Below are positions 1-7,692 of a DNA stretch of 37,500 bases, piece after piece. The translations under genes were made by a program, and so were the position numbers. The stretch lies in assembly GCA_022821845.1 (NCBI GenBank), contig JAJECT010000012.1:1-37500 (forward strand). Reading direction: 5' to 3'. Position 1 is the stretch's first letter, and every line of letters starts with the position of its first letter. The stretch comes from Rhodothermales bacterium. Lineage in GTDB: Bacteria > Bacteroidota > Rhodothermia > Rhodothermales > VXPQ01. The notes beneath the pieces were generated by a model. It searched no databases and was not told the DNA's origin. It saw only the letters and a list, made by a program, of their open reading frames with translations.

Positions 1-127
1 TCCGCCCTGTTGCAGGTTTCAATCCCCTTGTGGTCGGGGCAATATATGAAATCTACCTGAGAGACCCCGACACCGGAGAAATGATTTTCCGTTTCAATCC
101 CCTTGTGGTCGGGGCAATATATGAAAT
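1..127 (-). CRISPR. Leader-proximal end of a CRISPR array (two 37-nt repeats, one full spacer)
   Basis: Two identical 37-base repeats lie at 16-52 and 91-127, separated by a 38-base spacer (53-90); bases 1-15 are the end of another spacer, so the array continues off the left edge. On the plus strand the repeat begins GTTTCAATCCCC and ends ATATATGAAAT. Read on the minus strand it ends in ATTGAAAC, the classic 3' end that gives the 8-nt 5' handle of type I and III crRNAs. This, and the AT-rich leader on the right, show that the array is transcribed right to left. The last repeat (91-127) is therefore the leader-proximal, newest one. The adjoining type III-B operon on the same strand is its likely user. 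Confidence 0.95.
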
Positions 128-328
128 AGTAATGTTTGTAAAATTATGTTGCACAATGAGTTTTTAATATAATAATCGTAATTATAATATATTTTTATCA
201 AAAAAATGAATAAAAATATTTATTTTGATTTATATTTTTACATAAATCTTTTAAAAATAATGATTTATGTCCAAATCGTAACCTATGTGGCCTGTGGACC
301 GCAAGGCGGTTACGCTGAAGCGTATAGC
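128..328 (-). promoter_or_regulatory. CRISPR leader
   Basis: About 200 bases between the cas2 stop and the first repeat contain no credible gene. From 128 to about 285 the sequence is extremely AT-rich, with long A and T runs, while the cas genes beside it are near balanced. This is the expected position and composition of a leader, which holds the array promoter and the site where Cas1-Cas2 insert new spacers. Reading toward the array, a CATAAT hexamer about 25 bases before the first repeat could be a -10 element, but I see no convincing -35 partner. The ORF starting at 206 begins in the leader and then runs antisense to cas2 and cas1, so it is not a gene. Confidence 0.8.
298..323 (-). terminator. 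Two tandem short hairpins just after cas2 (possible terminator)
   Basis: Immediately downstream of the cas2 stop (329-331) lie two adjacent perfect short inverted repeats: ACGCT-GA-AGCGT at 312-323 and ACCGC-AAG-GCGGT at 298-310. Neither is followed at once by a U run on the minus strand. They may end or slow the cas operon transcript before it enters the leader, or may be chance structure. Confidence 0.3.
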
Positions 329-610
329 CTACACAAAATACATTTCCTCATTGCCAATGTCAAATCCCTTGGCCAGCCCCAGCCGAATAATTTCTTTCTC
401 GCATGCGGCGCAAAGCCTGTATGCGACGATGCTATCCTCCGTCGGTTTCTGCAGATCGGCGAGTTCTTCCATGCAGACATCGAACAGGTCGGTATCCAGA
501 ACGGCTTCGAATACGCTACCCTGTATGCGGTCTCCATAGCCCTCGAGACAATCCGCTATCCTGCGCCGTCGCTTATCGCAAGGGATGTCGTAGCAGATGA
601 CGTAGCGCAT
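329..610 (-). CDS. cas2: CRISPR-associated endonuclease Cas2
   Basis: The 93-residue product has the Cas2 ferredoxin fold pattern. It begins MRYVICYDIP with the conserved metal-site Asp at residue 8, followed by a basic helix (CDKRRRRIADCL) and the strand QGSVFEAVL. Length is normal for Cas2 (80-110 residues). Cas2 is the central dimer of the Cas1-Cas2 integrase that inserts new spacers at the leader end of the array. It is the last gene of the operon, 26 bases after cas1, and its stop lies about 200 bases from the first repeat. Presence of cas1 and cas2 directly behind the cmr genes suggests that this type III-B locus runs its own adaptation. The ATG at 610 is the obvious start. Confidence 0.95.
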   Translation of the reverse strand: MRYVICYDIPCDKRRRRIADCLEGYGDRIQGSVFEAVLDTDLFDVCMEELADLQKPTEDSIVAYRLCAACEKEIIRLGLAKGFDIGNEEMYFV

Positions 611-636
611 GGCTTGGTTATACTTTGCGGAGAGGT

Positions 637-1668
637 TCAGCGTATCGTGCGCACGGGTTCGTACGGCGGGCCGCCCCGCAGATCAGAAGCGAGTCGTTCG
701 ACCTGGCGGCGGATGATTTTATCGGCTGGTTGCGGAATCTCGACTCCTTCTTCGCGCATGGGGCGAGCAAGGTTTTTTCCCCAGTGCGCGAAGAAAGTTC
801 TCAACCCAGGGCGGGTTAATTGTACGCCGCCGTCTTCGGTGTTTTCGACGAACATGTCCGGCCGAACGATTTTGAGATTGCACAAACGAAGAACGAACCG
901 ATCCACTACGGGGCCTCGCAGCTCCTCAATGATGTCCAGGGCCAGACTGGTACGACCGGGCCGCAGTTCATGGTAAAATCCAATGGCAGGGTCAAGACCG
1001 TTCGCCTCAATCAGGCTGGCGATTCGATTGCCGAGCAACACATAGCCGAAGGAAAGCAGGGCATTGGCCGGATCTGGCGGGGGCCTTTTGGCTCGACCAG
1101 TAAACAGGATGTCGCCCACGAATCCTCTCTCCAGGCCAGCAAAGTAATGTCGCGCCCCAATGCCTTCAAAGCCCAGAAGCATTTCCATATTTTTTGCATT
1201 ATCAATGTCATTGATGCTGTCCTGCAGATCGTCGATGGCCGCCATAAGCATTTCGTCCCCGTGGCGATTGCTTTGTAGTGCGCGGAGTACAGCGAGGCCA
1301 TTTTGGGCCTTGGCGGCAACGATTTTGCGTGCGAGGGCGAAACAATGGTTTTCGTCCGTGGCGCGGCGATATTGCTCAAGACGCACTTCCGCCGAACGCG
1401 AGGTTTCTGAAACGACGCGACCAAGCAAACGTCCGTTACGGGTAAGCCAGGCCAGATCAATACCTTGTCGCAGGCAAAATTTTGTGGCCGAAGACGTGAT
1501 ATGCGTCCGGCCAAAAAGCATGATCAGGTCCACATGATGCGGCTCAACTTCTTCAATTTCTTCTCGCCGGGAGTTTCCGTCCGCATCGTTTGAATCCACC
1601 GTAATGACCAGCGACTTTGCCGATTTGCGTACGACGGCGCCCGGAAGGGTGACGTAAAGCGTAGGCAT
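637..1668 (-). CDS. cas1: CRISPR-associated integrase/endonuclease Cas1
   Basis: The 343-residue product is a full-length Cas1. The N-terminal beta domain (about 1-95) includes the typical switch from strand-rich sequence to the line ending LAWLTRNGRLLGRV. The helical C-terminal domain carries the three metal ligands in their usual contexts: Glu168 in LLGFEGIGARHYF, His233 in GFYHELRPGRTSLALD and Asp245 in LALDIIEELR. Cas1 catalyses the two transesterifications that join a prespacer to the leader-end repeat. The gene starts 6 bases after the CARF gene stops and precedes cas2 by 26 bases. There is no fused reverse transcriptase domain, so RNA-derived spacer acquisition is not indicated here. 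Confidence 0.97.
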   Translation of the reverse strand: MPTLYVTLPGAVVRKSAKSLVITVDSNDADGNSRREEIEEVEPHHVDLIMLFGRTHITSSATKFCLRQGIDLAWLTRNGRLLGRVVSETSRSAEVRLEQYRRATDENHCFALARKIVAAKAQNGLAVLRALQSNRHGDEMLMAAIDDLQDSINDIDNAKNMEMLLGFEGIGARHYFAGLERGFVGDILFTGRAKRPPPDPANALLSFGYVLLGNRIASLIEANGLDPAIGFYHELRPGRTSLALDIIEELRGPVVDRFVLRLCNLKIVRPDMFVENTEDGGVQLTRPGLRTFFAHWGKNLARPMREEGVEIPQPADKIIRRQVERLASDLRGGPPYEPVRTIR

Positions 1669-1674
1669 GCCGGA

Positions 1675-2961
1675 TCAATGTCTGGGAAATGAATCGGTGA
1701 CGGCCCTAGCCCTGGCGATTGCTTCCGGACATGATCTGGTTAATAGTGATTCCAGGTGATCGTAAAGGTTCGCAAGAGCAGAGGCATCTGAACCGGAAGT
1801 TGCGGTAAAACCATGGATTAGGATGCTATGGTTTCTTTGCTTGGCCTTGATTTTGGTATGTTTTTTGTCAAAATCAAGCAATTCTATGGCCAATGGTTCA
1901 TTCAGTATTTTGAGAAGGCGCGCTGTATTGTCTCGTCCAGCTGTAAGGCACCCCTTTTTGCCATGTCCCAGTCCGTGGCTTCGCCCTTTTTTTAATTTTT
2001 CTTGCAGACATTGGACAGCAGGATGATTGGAATCAAGGCATGCGCTGTCCATGCCCCGTTCAAACAGCAAAAACTGTCCTATGAGTTCAAGTACGCGGTA
2101 GCCTCTCAACAAGGCGTCTTCATAATGACGGTTCTTGATGCAACGGCGGCCATTTGACAAAAGATCGCAGCAGATGATTTGTAACCACTTCGCCATGGCT
2201 CCATGTTGGGATCTGTCGGGCTCGTTTGCCAGACCACACAGCCACGCTATCTCATCCGCAAAACCATCTGTTGGTAGTAAGTACGTGGCGCGTCGCATGG
2301 CTTCCTTGTAGTCCAACCTATCCCAGGCGGCATAGAAATATGCCCGTCGCCGTAATTCGGTAGCCTCCTCGCGAAATGTTTCGGGAAAGATTTTATCTAA
2401 TCGGTTAGCGTCTTTCGGTATTAATTTGAGTACGGCGGCGAAATTTCCGCGGTGCATAAGATGAATTACCGTATCCAGTTGTCGCCGCGCGGTGGCAAGC
2501 GTTGCGGAAAGGCCAGAGATCGTTTCGCTACCCGAAATGACCATGCCGCGCTTGTCTCGTTTTCCATGGATATAACGCAATTGAGGAATATCCCGTCGTA
2601 CTGCCGCAAGCACCAGAGCTGCGCTCATGGCTTTGGTGCCCCGCGTGAAATCGACTGTGATGTTTTCCCGTGTATATCCGTCTTCTATCAGGTCGCCGAG
2701 TACTTTGTCAAAATATCCGAAACATGCATCGGCGTCGTTTTCCATCTTCGGTTTCGGCAGTGGTTCAATCCGAACCGGGAGGTCGAGAAATTGCTCCTGC
2801 AGTCGTACGGCAAAAGTTTTCGTGACTGTCGAAGGCAGCAGAACTGCCTCGTTCCATTCGCCTTGCGCAATGCTCTTGCTCAGCGGGTTCAGTAAGCTTG
2901 CCTCAGGCTTTTCCACATCCCCGGTGCCTATAGTGAGCACCAAGACGTTTTTTTGATTCAT
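1675..2961 (-). CDS. CARF-HEPN ancillary ribonuclease (Csm6/Csx1-like, resembling the TIGR02710 group)
   Basis: The 428-residue protein starts with a Rossmann-like CARF domain (about 4-165). NVLVLTIGTGD (5-15) forms the first strand and ligand loop, and ITVDFTRGTKAMSAAL (101-116) is the second ligand-facing segment. A helical middle (about 170-300) contains the NRHYEDALLRGYRVLEL stretch typical of this group. The C-terminal HEPN domain carries R376-x6-H383 (RNHSILIH), the RNase catalytic motif. Family knowledge: CARF domains bind cyclic oligoadenylate made by Cas10, which switches on HEPN RNase activity that cuts RNA non-specifically. The start codon overlaps the stop of the Cmr6-Cmr1 gene by four bases (ATGA), so the two are translationally coupled. 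The order of cyclic oligoadenylate it senses cannot be read from sequence. Confidence 0.88.
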   Translation of the reverse strand: MNQKNVLVLTIGTGDVEKPEASLLNPLSKSIAQGEWNEAVLLPSTVTKTFAVRLQEQFLDLPVRIEPLPKPKMENDADACFGYFDKVLGDLIEDGYTRENITVDFTRGTKAMSAALVLAAVRRDIPQLRYIHGKRDKRGMVISGSETISGLSATLATARRQLDTVIHLMHRGNFAAVLKLIPKDANRLDKIFPETFREEATELRRRAYFYAAWDRLDYKEAMRRATYLLPTDGFADEIAWLCGLANEPDRSQHGAMAKWLQIICCDLLSNGRRCIKNRHYEDALLRGYRVLELIGQFLLFERGMDSACLDSNHPAVQCLQEKLKKGRSHGLGHGKKGCLTAGRDNTARLLKILNEPLAIELLDFDKKHTKIKAKQRNHSILIHGFTATSGSDASALANLYDHLESLLTRSCPEAIARARAVTDSFPRH

Positions 2962-5300
2962 CTGGGTCTCCGTGATTTTCTGCCTCGCGGGGCCTTGTTA
3001 TGCGCCTTTTCCCGATTCCCTCGGTTTTCCTTGGGAGGCCACCGGAAAGCAATTCGATTATTTTCATTCGGTTCATTTGGATTACAAAAGGCTACGAAGA
3101 GATCGACCTGCTGCCCGGGCGTACAGTCCGCAGGCATTGCCGGACTGTTTTGTATGACCCCCTCCAGTTCCGAATCGTCGTGCCGTGCCTTCCAAGCGCC
3201 CTTCCTTGTTTTTTCCTCAAGAAGGGTCGCCCGGACACGGTCTTGGGCTTTGGGAAAGTGGGTTCCTGCCTGCGCGGTTATCGACTGAACAGGCTCAGAT
3301 TCAAAAGGTTTTTGGCCTTTACGTGCATTGTCACTCGCGCTTTTTTTGATTTCGTCCGAAACATGTTTCCTGAGTTCTCCGAGCACCTCTTGGCTCGTTT
3401 CCATATCCGGCAGGACGGATGAAGGAAAGGCCACCATTCGAATCGTTAACATTCCGTCCTCGGCTTGCGCCACATGATAGTGAACTGGTGAAGCGTGGCG
3501 GCTTTGCCCATTTTTGTTGCGCAGTGTTGTTGGTTTTCGATGCGAATTGGGATTCTGATTTTTCAATGGGAACTTCATTGGTCCATGAATTTTGCGAGGC
3601 AACCCAAGCGCCGCCTTACTTGCCTGGTGCTTGTACTGTTGCGCAAACTTTTGTGTCGCAGCGCCCAATTGATCCAGCGCGAACCAGTGGTCGGTCCATG
3701 GCGTGGGTATTTTCAGCACTTCAAGCATGTTGTCGAGACTGGAGCATGCTTCGGATCCGGCCCCGGGTATTAGCCCAAGTTTTTGGCGCAGTTCTTGTCC
3801 GATGCGCTTGCAGTCGCCAATGTCGCGAATCCCGTTTATCGGAATGTCCTTAAACGAGCCGAACCCCTTGCGGGCCTTGGATCCCACGCCTCCATAGCGG
3901 CAAAGCAACCAGAGCGCCGCTTCTCCTTGGCGCAGTATTTCCGAGGCCTCAATCGTTTTACGATCCAGCGTGGTGCCATTGCGTGCGCTCAAAACCACTT
4001 TCCAGGTAACTCCGGGAGCGACATAGTAACGTTGTGCTTTTTCGCCTTGCTTGTTCTCGTCCATGCCGTAGGAAGCATAAAACAAGCCTTGCGCGGTTTT
4101 ACCAAAAGCGGGTTTTGACAATCCGTATTTCTGCTTAATATCGAATTTGTTGTATGCCTGTGGCACAGGACGTTTAGCCAACCCGGTATCGTCCTTGTCC
4201 CACTGCACCGCCAAGGCCAATGCCGCGCCCTGTTCAGCGCTGCCCCAGATTGCCGTTTCCAGGCGCCGGAGATCATTGACTGCGAGATGCGCTACATGCA
4301 TGGTGCGCCACCACCAGCGCAGCAATCCGCGCAATGTAGCGGGTCGCAAGTCGCAATCGCGTTGGTCTTGCTCTGCGCCGGCCAGAAAGGCAGGCGTTAC
4401 CAGTTTGAGCCGATGTCGAGAGATGCTTCGGGCTTGCTTCGGGGGCGTTGCAACATGCACGGGACCGGTGAGCCGGAAGCGGCCATAGCCTGCATGGGTT
4501 TTTGCGCCGGCGCCTTCGTGAACCAGTGCGCCTTGCAGCCATTCGCAAGCAAGGCCAAGCAGGTCGTCGCTACCCGTTCCCCGGAGTGATACGGCAAAAT
4601 CGAACGCTGTATCCATCGAAACCGAAAGAAAAGATATCGGGTTGGGACTGTCCCAATCTCCGGGTTCTCCCTCGCCTCCGTAGTATTTCCCGTGATGGCT
4701 ATTTGCAATGTCGAGTTCGAGCCGGGGCCATTCCGTAGGCCATGCCTCATGAAATACGATGGCGCCTGTTTGCGATCCGGGCGAGGTTTCCGCGCTATCC
4801 GGTTTCCAGTTTTTACGAGCGTCCGTTCCCGGAGACCACCCGAACACGTCCAGAATTTTCTTCCAAGCTTCTTTTTGATCCGATTGTCCAGGTAGCCAGA
4901 TCGTTTCGGCATAGGCGCGCGCCATTCCCTTCAGTCCGCTCCCCGGCAGGCAGGCGAACCCGTAGACCGGATGCAGATGAATCCCCGCGTTTTCCAGCGC
5001 GGATGCCCGCGCGAGATGCAAAGTCAAGGGGCCGGCGGTCGCGGCTTCGAAGCATTGCGCACGGGCCGTTTGCAACATGCGGATCCGTCGTTTCCGAAGC
5101 GATTTAAGGAGAGCAGAGTCACTATGCGTCGCGCATACTTTTTTGATGGCGTCCCGCTGTTTTTCCTGATCGCCGGGGGGCGAAAACTTGTCCAGCAACA
5201 AGCCGGGATGCGGCCTGCTGGGCGTAGCATTGCGCAAGAGTTCGCAAGTGCTTCGGGGCAGCGTCATCTTCATGAGGTTGAAGTGTGGGTCCCTTTGCAT
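2958..5300 (-). CDS. Cmr6-Cmr1 fusion RAMP protein, type III-B effector
   Basis: One 780-residue frame holds two Cas7-like RAMP proteins. Residues about 31-280 match Cmr6: HPGLLLDKF (31-39), GIHLHPVYGFACLPGSGLKG (106-125) and a closing glycine-rich loop EGAGAKTHAGYGRF (262-275). After a linker of about 20 residues, 296-500 match Cmr1: HRLKLVTPAFLAGAEQD (296-312), LRPATLRGLLRWWWR (318-332) and its glycine-rich loop RYGGVGSKARKGFGSF (468-483). A charged stretch and a final module (about 685-756, KTRKGAWKAR) follow. No stop or frameshift separates the halves. I place the start at the ATG at 5300, two bases after the cmr5 stop; an upstream open extension lies inside cmr5, and ATG 5273 is the alternative. 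No separate cmr1 or cmr6 exists in the operon, so the fusion must supply both crRNA 3'-end capping subunits. Confidence 0.9.
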   Translation of the reverse strand: MQRDPHFNLMKMTLPRSTCELLRNATPSRPHPGLLLDKFSPPGDQEKQRDAIKKVCATHSDSALLKSLRKRRIRMLQTARAQCFEAATAGPLTLHLARASALENAGIHLHPVYGFACLPGSGLKGMARAYAETIWLPGQSDQKEAWKKILDVFGWSPGTDARKNWKPDSAETSPGSQTGAIVFHEAWPTEWPRLELDIANSHHGKYYGGEGEPGDWDSPNPISFLSVSMDTAFDFAVSLRGTGSDDLLGLACEWLQGALVHEGAGAKTHAGYGRFRLTGPVHVATPPKQARSISRHRLKLVTPAFLAGAEQDQRDCDLRPATLRGLLRWWWRTMHVAHLAVNDLRRLETAIWGSAEQGAALALAVQWDKDDTGLAKRPVPQAYNKFDIKQKYGLSKPAFGKTAQGLFYASYGMDENKQGEKAQRYYVAPGVTWKVVLSARNGTTLDRKTIEASEILRQGEAALWLLCRYGGVGSKARKGFGSFKDIPINGIRDIGDCKRIGQELRQKLGLIPGAGSEACSSLDNMLEVLKIPTPWTDHWFALDQLGAATQKFAQQYKHQASKAALGLPRKIHGPMKFPLKNQNPNSHRKPTTLRNKNGQSRHASPVHYHVAQAEDGMLTIRMVAFPSSVLPDMETSQEVLGELRKHVSDEIKKSASDNARKGQKPFESEPVQSITAQAGTHFPKAQDRVRATLLEEKTRKGAWKARHDDSELEGVIQNSPAMPADCTPGQQVDLFVAFCNPNEPNENNRIAFRWPPKENRGNREKAHNKAPRGRKSRRPR

Positions 5301-5302
5301 TT

Positions 5303-5704
5303 TTACGAATCTTTCAGTTCCGCCTCGGCGAATCTGGTGAGCCACTGCAGATAGGCGAGTGCCTCGTCTGTAGTCGCCCGCAAAAAGGCGCTGTCTCGCT
5401 TGATGATCTCCTGAATCAATGCATCTGCTTTTGGCTGTTCCTTCGAATTTTCCAGACTGTTGCGATTGTTGAGCATCCAATCTGCAAGGTCTTGCAACAA
5501 GGCATCATTTGCATTTCTGCCTTTTGCACGCAGAAAAGCGAGCGCATGTCCCAGACCAGCGGTCAAAATGCGCACAGGCAATTGCTTCGTCGCCCTTTGG
5601 TATTCTTCCTGTTCGTTTCTTTTGTTTTTGGCCATTCTCTCCACGGCGTCCCATGCATGTTTGGCGCGCCGCTGGTCCAGCGTGGGTTGATTTTGTTCAG
5701 ACAT
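5303..5704 (-). CDS. cmr5: Type III-B small subunit Cmr5
   Basis: The 133-residue, helix-rich protein matches the Cmr5 (Cas11) small subunit. Its N-terminal helix has LDQRRAKHAWDAVERM, then LPVRILTAGLGHALAFLRAKG (the conserved GLGxALAFLxAKG segment, about 42-62). Its C-terminal signature is RATTDEALAYLQWLTRFAEAEL. Cmr5 subunits form the inner filament that contacts target RNA alongside the Cmr4 backbone. The gene starts 13 bases after cmr4 ends, and its stop is two bases before the start of the Cmr6-Cmr1 gene, consistent with one transcript and coupled translation. Length is normal for the family. Confidence 0.93.
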   Translation of the reverse strand: MSEQNQPTLDQRRAKHAWDAVERMAKNKRNEQEEYQRATKQLPVRILTAGLGHALAFLRAKGRNANDALLQDLADWMLNNRNSLENSKEQPKADALIQEIIKRDSAFLRATTDEALAYLQWLTRFAEAELKDS

Positions 5705-5717
5705 CGGTTTCTACCGG

Positions 5718-6614
5718 CTATTGGCTGATTTTAATGGCGCAAATTCCCTTCCCAATGGTCTGGTCGCCGCCGATCTGCAAGGTTTGGGGCAGCTTGTCTT
5801 CCAGCCATGCGAGCATCCCTTTTCCGTCACGGGGAACCTTGTCATTACGACTATCGCTTCCCATAACCACGGCGTAAAACAGCGTCTCGGCGGGCAGAAA
5901 CTCCTCATAGAAAAGCGCTCCGTCCTTAGCGGTTTTCGTTTCGTAATCCAGCCCGACCCGCGCAATCACCTCGGTCGCATGCCGCGTGAAATACGTAAAA
6001 TCGTCGTCGTGCAGAATTACCAGATGGCCCTCCAAGCGTTTTTGCGTTGCTTCGTCTTGCACGGCTTGGGCCAGCCATTCCGCCCACTGGCCAACAATTT
6101 CCTGGTCCGCGTCGACGCATTGAAATTCGAATTCCTCCAGCAATAATCGGTTTCCTTCCCCTATAACCAGGTTGGAATCGTTTGCGCAGAGCGCCTTCTC
6201 GCGTTCTATGGAAGAAGGAATGTCAGGCGTATCCGTATTCTTTAGAAGCAGATTGGCGTCCCGCTTTGCTCTTGCCAGCGCCGCCGGACAAGTTGCCCAG
6301 GCGAATACACCATGCAACGACCGCACGGGAAAGGCAAGCAAACGCGCGTCGGTGAGGGCGAGCGCCCCGGCGAAATCCGAGGCATTGTTTGTTTCCGGCC
6401 CGAAAGCCGCAAGCCATTTCTCATGTTCGTCACCGTGGCTATCTCCGGGGCGGCAGGTATCTCGCAGAACCCCTTTCAGGCTTGATCCAGGGATCAGTGG
6501 CCATCGGGTATGGCGTTCCCGCTGGACGGGCATGTCAACTACCCCGAGCGCTGAACCGCTACCGGGATGCAAGCCTGTCAGGGCATGTATGAACAACAGT
6601 TTTGCGTCAGACAT
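5718..6614 (-). CDS. cmr4: Type III-B backbone RNase Cmr4 (Cas7 family)
   Basis: The 298-residue protein shows the Cmr4 pattern: GLHPGSGSALGVVDMPVQRE near the N-terminus, with Asp27 matching the aspartate that cuts target RNA in studied Cmr4 proteins, then LIPGSSLKGVLRD, the crRNA-binding RAMP motif. The C-terminal LQIGGDQTIGKGICAI is the glycine-rich loop. Several copies form the backbone and cut target RNA at 6-nt steps. The chosen ATG (6614) overlaps the cmr3 stop in ATGTCTGA (8 bases), with GGAGG 11 bases upstream; a 12-residue longer reading exists but would run further into cmr3. Nothing suggests loss of activity. Confidence 0.95.
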   Translation of the reverse strand: MSDAKLLFIHALTGLHPGSGSALGVVDMPVQRERHTRWPLIPGSSLKGVLRDTCRPGDSHGDEHEKWLAAFGPETNNASDFAGALALTDARLLAFPVRSLHGVFAWATCPAALARAKRDANLLLKNTDTPDIPSSIEREKALCANDSNLVIGEGNRLLLEEFEFQCVDADQEIVGQWAEWLAQAVQDEATQKRLEGHLVILHDDDFTYFTRHATEVIARVGLDYETKTAKDGALFYEEFLPAETLFYAVVMGSDSRNDKVPRDGKGMLAWLEDKLPQTLQIGGDQTIGKGICAIKISQ

Positions 6615-7692
6615 AATTCCATATTCCTCCAACGTATGCGCCCCAGCCAAGCGTGGCGTCTTCGCTTGCGCACAAGGACTGGTCGCTATTGGAAAGATTC
6701 GAGGTTTCGTTCAGAAAATATACGCTTCCCGCAGGAACAGCGAAGCGATTTGGTTTTGGCCCGCCGCGGGCAAGGTCCCAACCGGAAACCGGAACGTTGC
6801 CCGGGACGGCGGCTGCAACAGGGGTCAGCGCTGGCGGTTTCCAGCCATTAAATGGGGCCGGGGTCGTAAGCAAAATAAGTTGTCTTCTTCCTTTTTCTGC
6901 CGGTACGTTAGGCCATTCCCAGTGGGAAGCGGCCCGGCGGACGATAGCCTTTCTTGCTTCGCCGCCGATGGAGAGGATGTCTTCCTCATTCGGGCAGATG
7001 GCGATATCCTCGGAAGCGCCCACAATATCGACCGAAAGCGTTACGTCGGGCTGAAGGCGAAGCATGCGTACGGAATAGATCAGGCCGTCCTCAGCGGTTC
7101 CTTTTTTGGGGTTTAGGCCAATGCCTGTTCGCTTTTCATAGACGAATATTTCCTCGTTCGGGATGATTTCGTCCGGTTTAGGGACGTCGCCTTCGAGAAA
7201 ACGCTGAAGTCCGGCTGGGGTGAGATATCCCTTCGCCGACTCGGCAGGCTTTCGGCTTCTTCTCCATAGCGGGAGCAGCCCGTGGATGCGCGGTTTCCAC
7301 CCCGGCAAGCCATATTCGAGCGGGTCCAGCCGATATATGATACTATCGTCTTTTTTGTCGATTTCGATAGTAGCGGGAAGCGGAACGAGTCGCTTGCCAC
7401 CCTTCGCGAACCACGGTCCTCTGAATTCGAGGCGGCCTATGGATGCAATGTTTGCCCCCTGTCTGGCGGTTGCTTCCGCAAAGGAATCGCCCCTTTTGAC
7501 GTCGGCGGCCATAACGCCAAAGTCAACGCCTTCTCGCCGGAGCAACCAGGTTCGCAAAGCGCCCGCTATGGTTTGCGGCATGGGTAGGCCTCCTTGTGCC
7601 GCCATACCCGATTCGAAAGGCCGTCCATCCCGAAAAAACAGGGTGTCGAGCGGCTCAATCTCTACGGAAATGGTCTTTTTCTGTTCACGCAT
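6607..7692 (-). CDS. cmr3: Type III-B protein Cmr3 (Cas5 family)
   Basis: The 361-residue protein begins with the Cmr3 hallmark VEIEPLDTLFFRDGRPF (about 10-26), followed by GGLPMPQTIAGALRTWLL, the position where Cas5-type subunits bind the 5' handle of the crRNA. It ends with GWGAYVGGIWNYV, a glycine-rich C-terminus. Cmr3 pairs with Cmr2 at the foot of the complex and holds the ATTGAAAC-derived handle. The ATG at 7692 overlaps the cmr2 stop within ATGCGTGA (8 bases), the same overlap pattern used between cmr3 and cmr4. A GTG one codon upstream (7695) is an equally possible start. Length is typical. Confidence 0.94.
   Translation of the reverse strand: MREQKKTISVEIEPLDTLFFRDGRPFESGMAAQGGLPMPQTIAGALRTWLLRREGVDFGVMAADVKRGDSFAEATARQGANIASIGRLEFRGPWFAKGGKRLVPLPATIEIDKKDDSIIYRLDPLEYGLPGWKPRIHGLLPLWRRSRKPAESAKGYLTPAGLQRFLEGDVPKPDEIIPNEEIFVYEKRTGIGLNPKKGTAEDGLIYSVRMLRLQPDVTLSVDIVGASEDIAICPNEEDILSIGGEARKAIVRRAASHWEWPNVPAEKGRRQLILLTTPAPFNGWKPPALTPVAAAVPGNVPVSGWDLARGGPKPNRFAVPAGSVYFLNETSNLSNSDQSLCASEDATLGWGAYVGGIWNYV

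Noticed and set aside
206..976. 256-residue plus-strand frame from the leader into cas2 and cas1
   Set aside because: It is antisense to cas2 and cas1, which are certain, and starts in the AT-rich leader.
637..1668. Reverse transcriptase-Cas1 fusion, as found in some type III loci
   Set aside because: Cas1 is 343 residues with only its two normal domains; no reverse transcriptase motif is present here or in the neighbouring genes.
5301..5480. 60-residue N-terminal extension of the Cmr6-Cmr1 protein
   Set aside because: It lies wholly inside cmr5 in another frame, lacks RAMP similarity, and an ATG sits two bases after the cmr5 stop.
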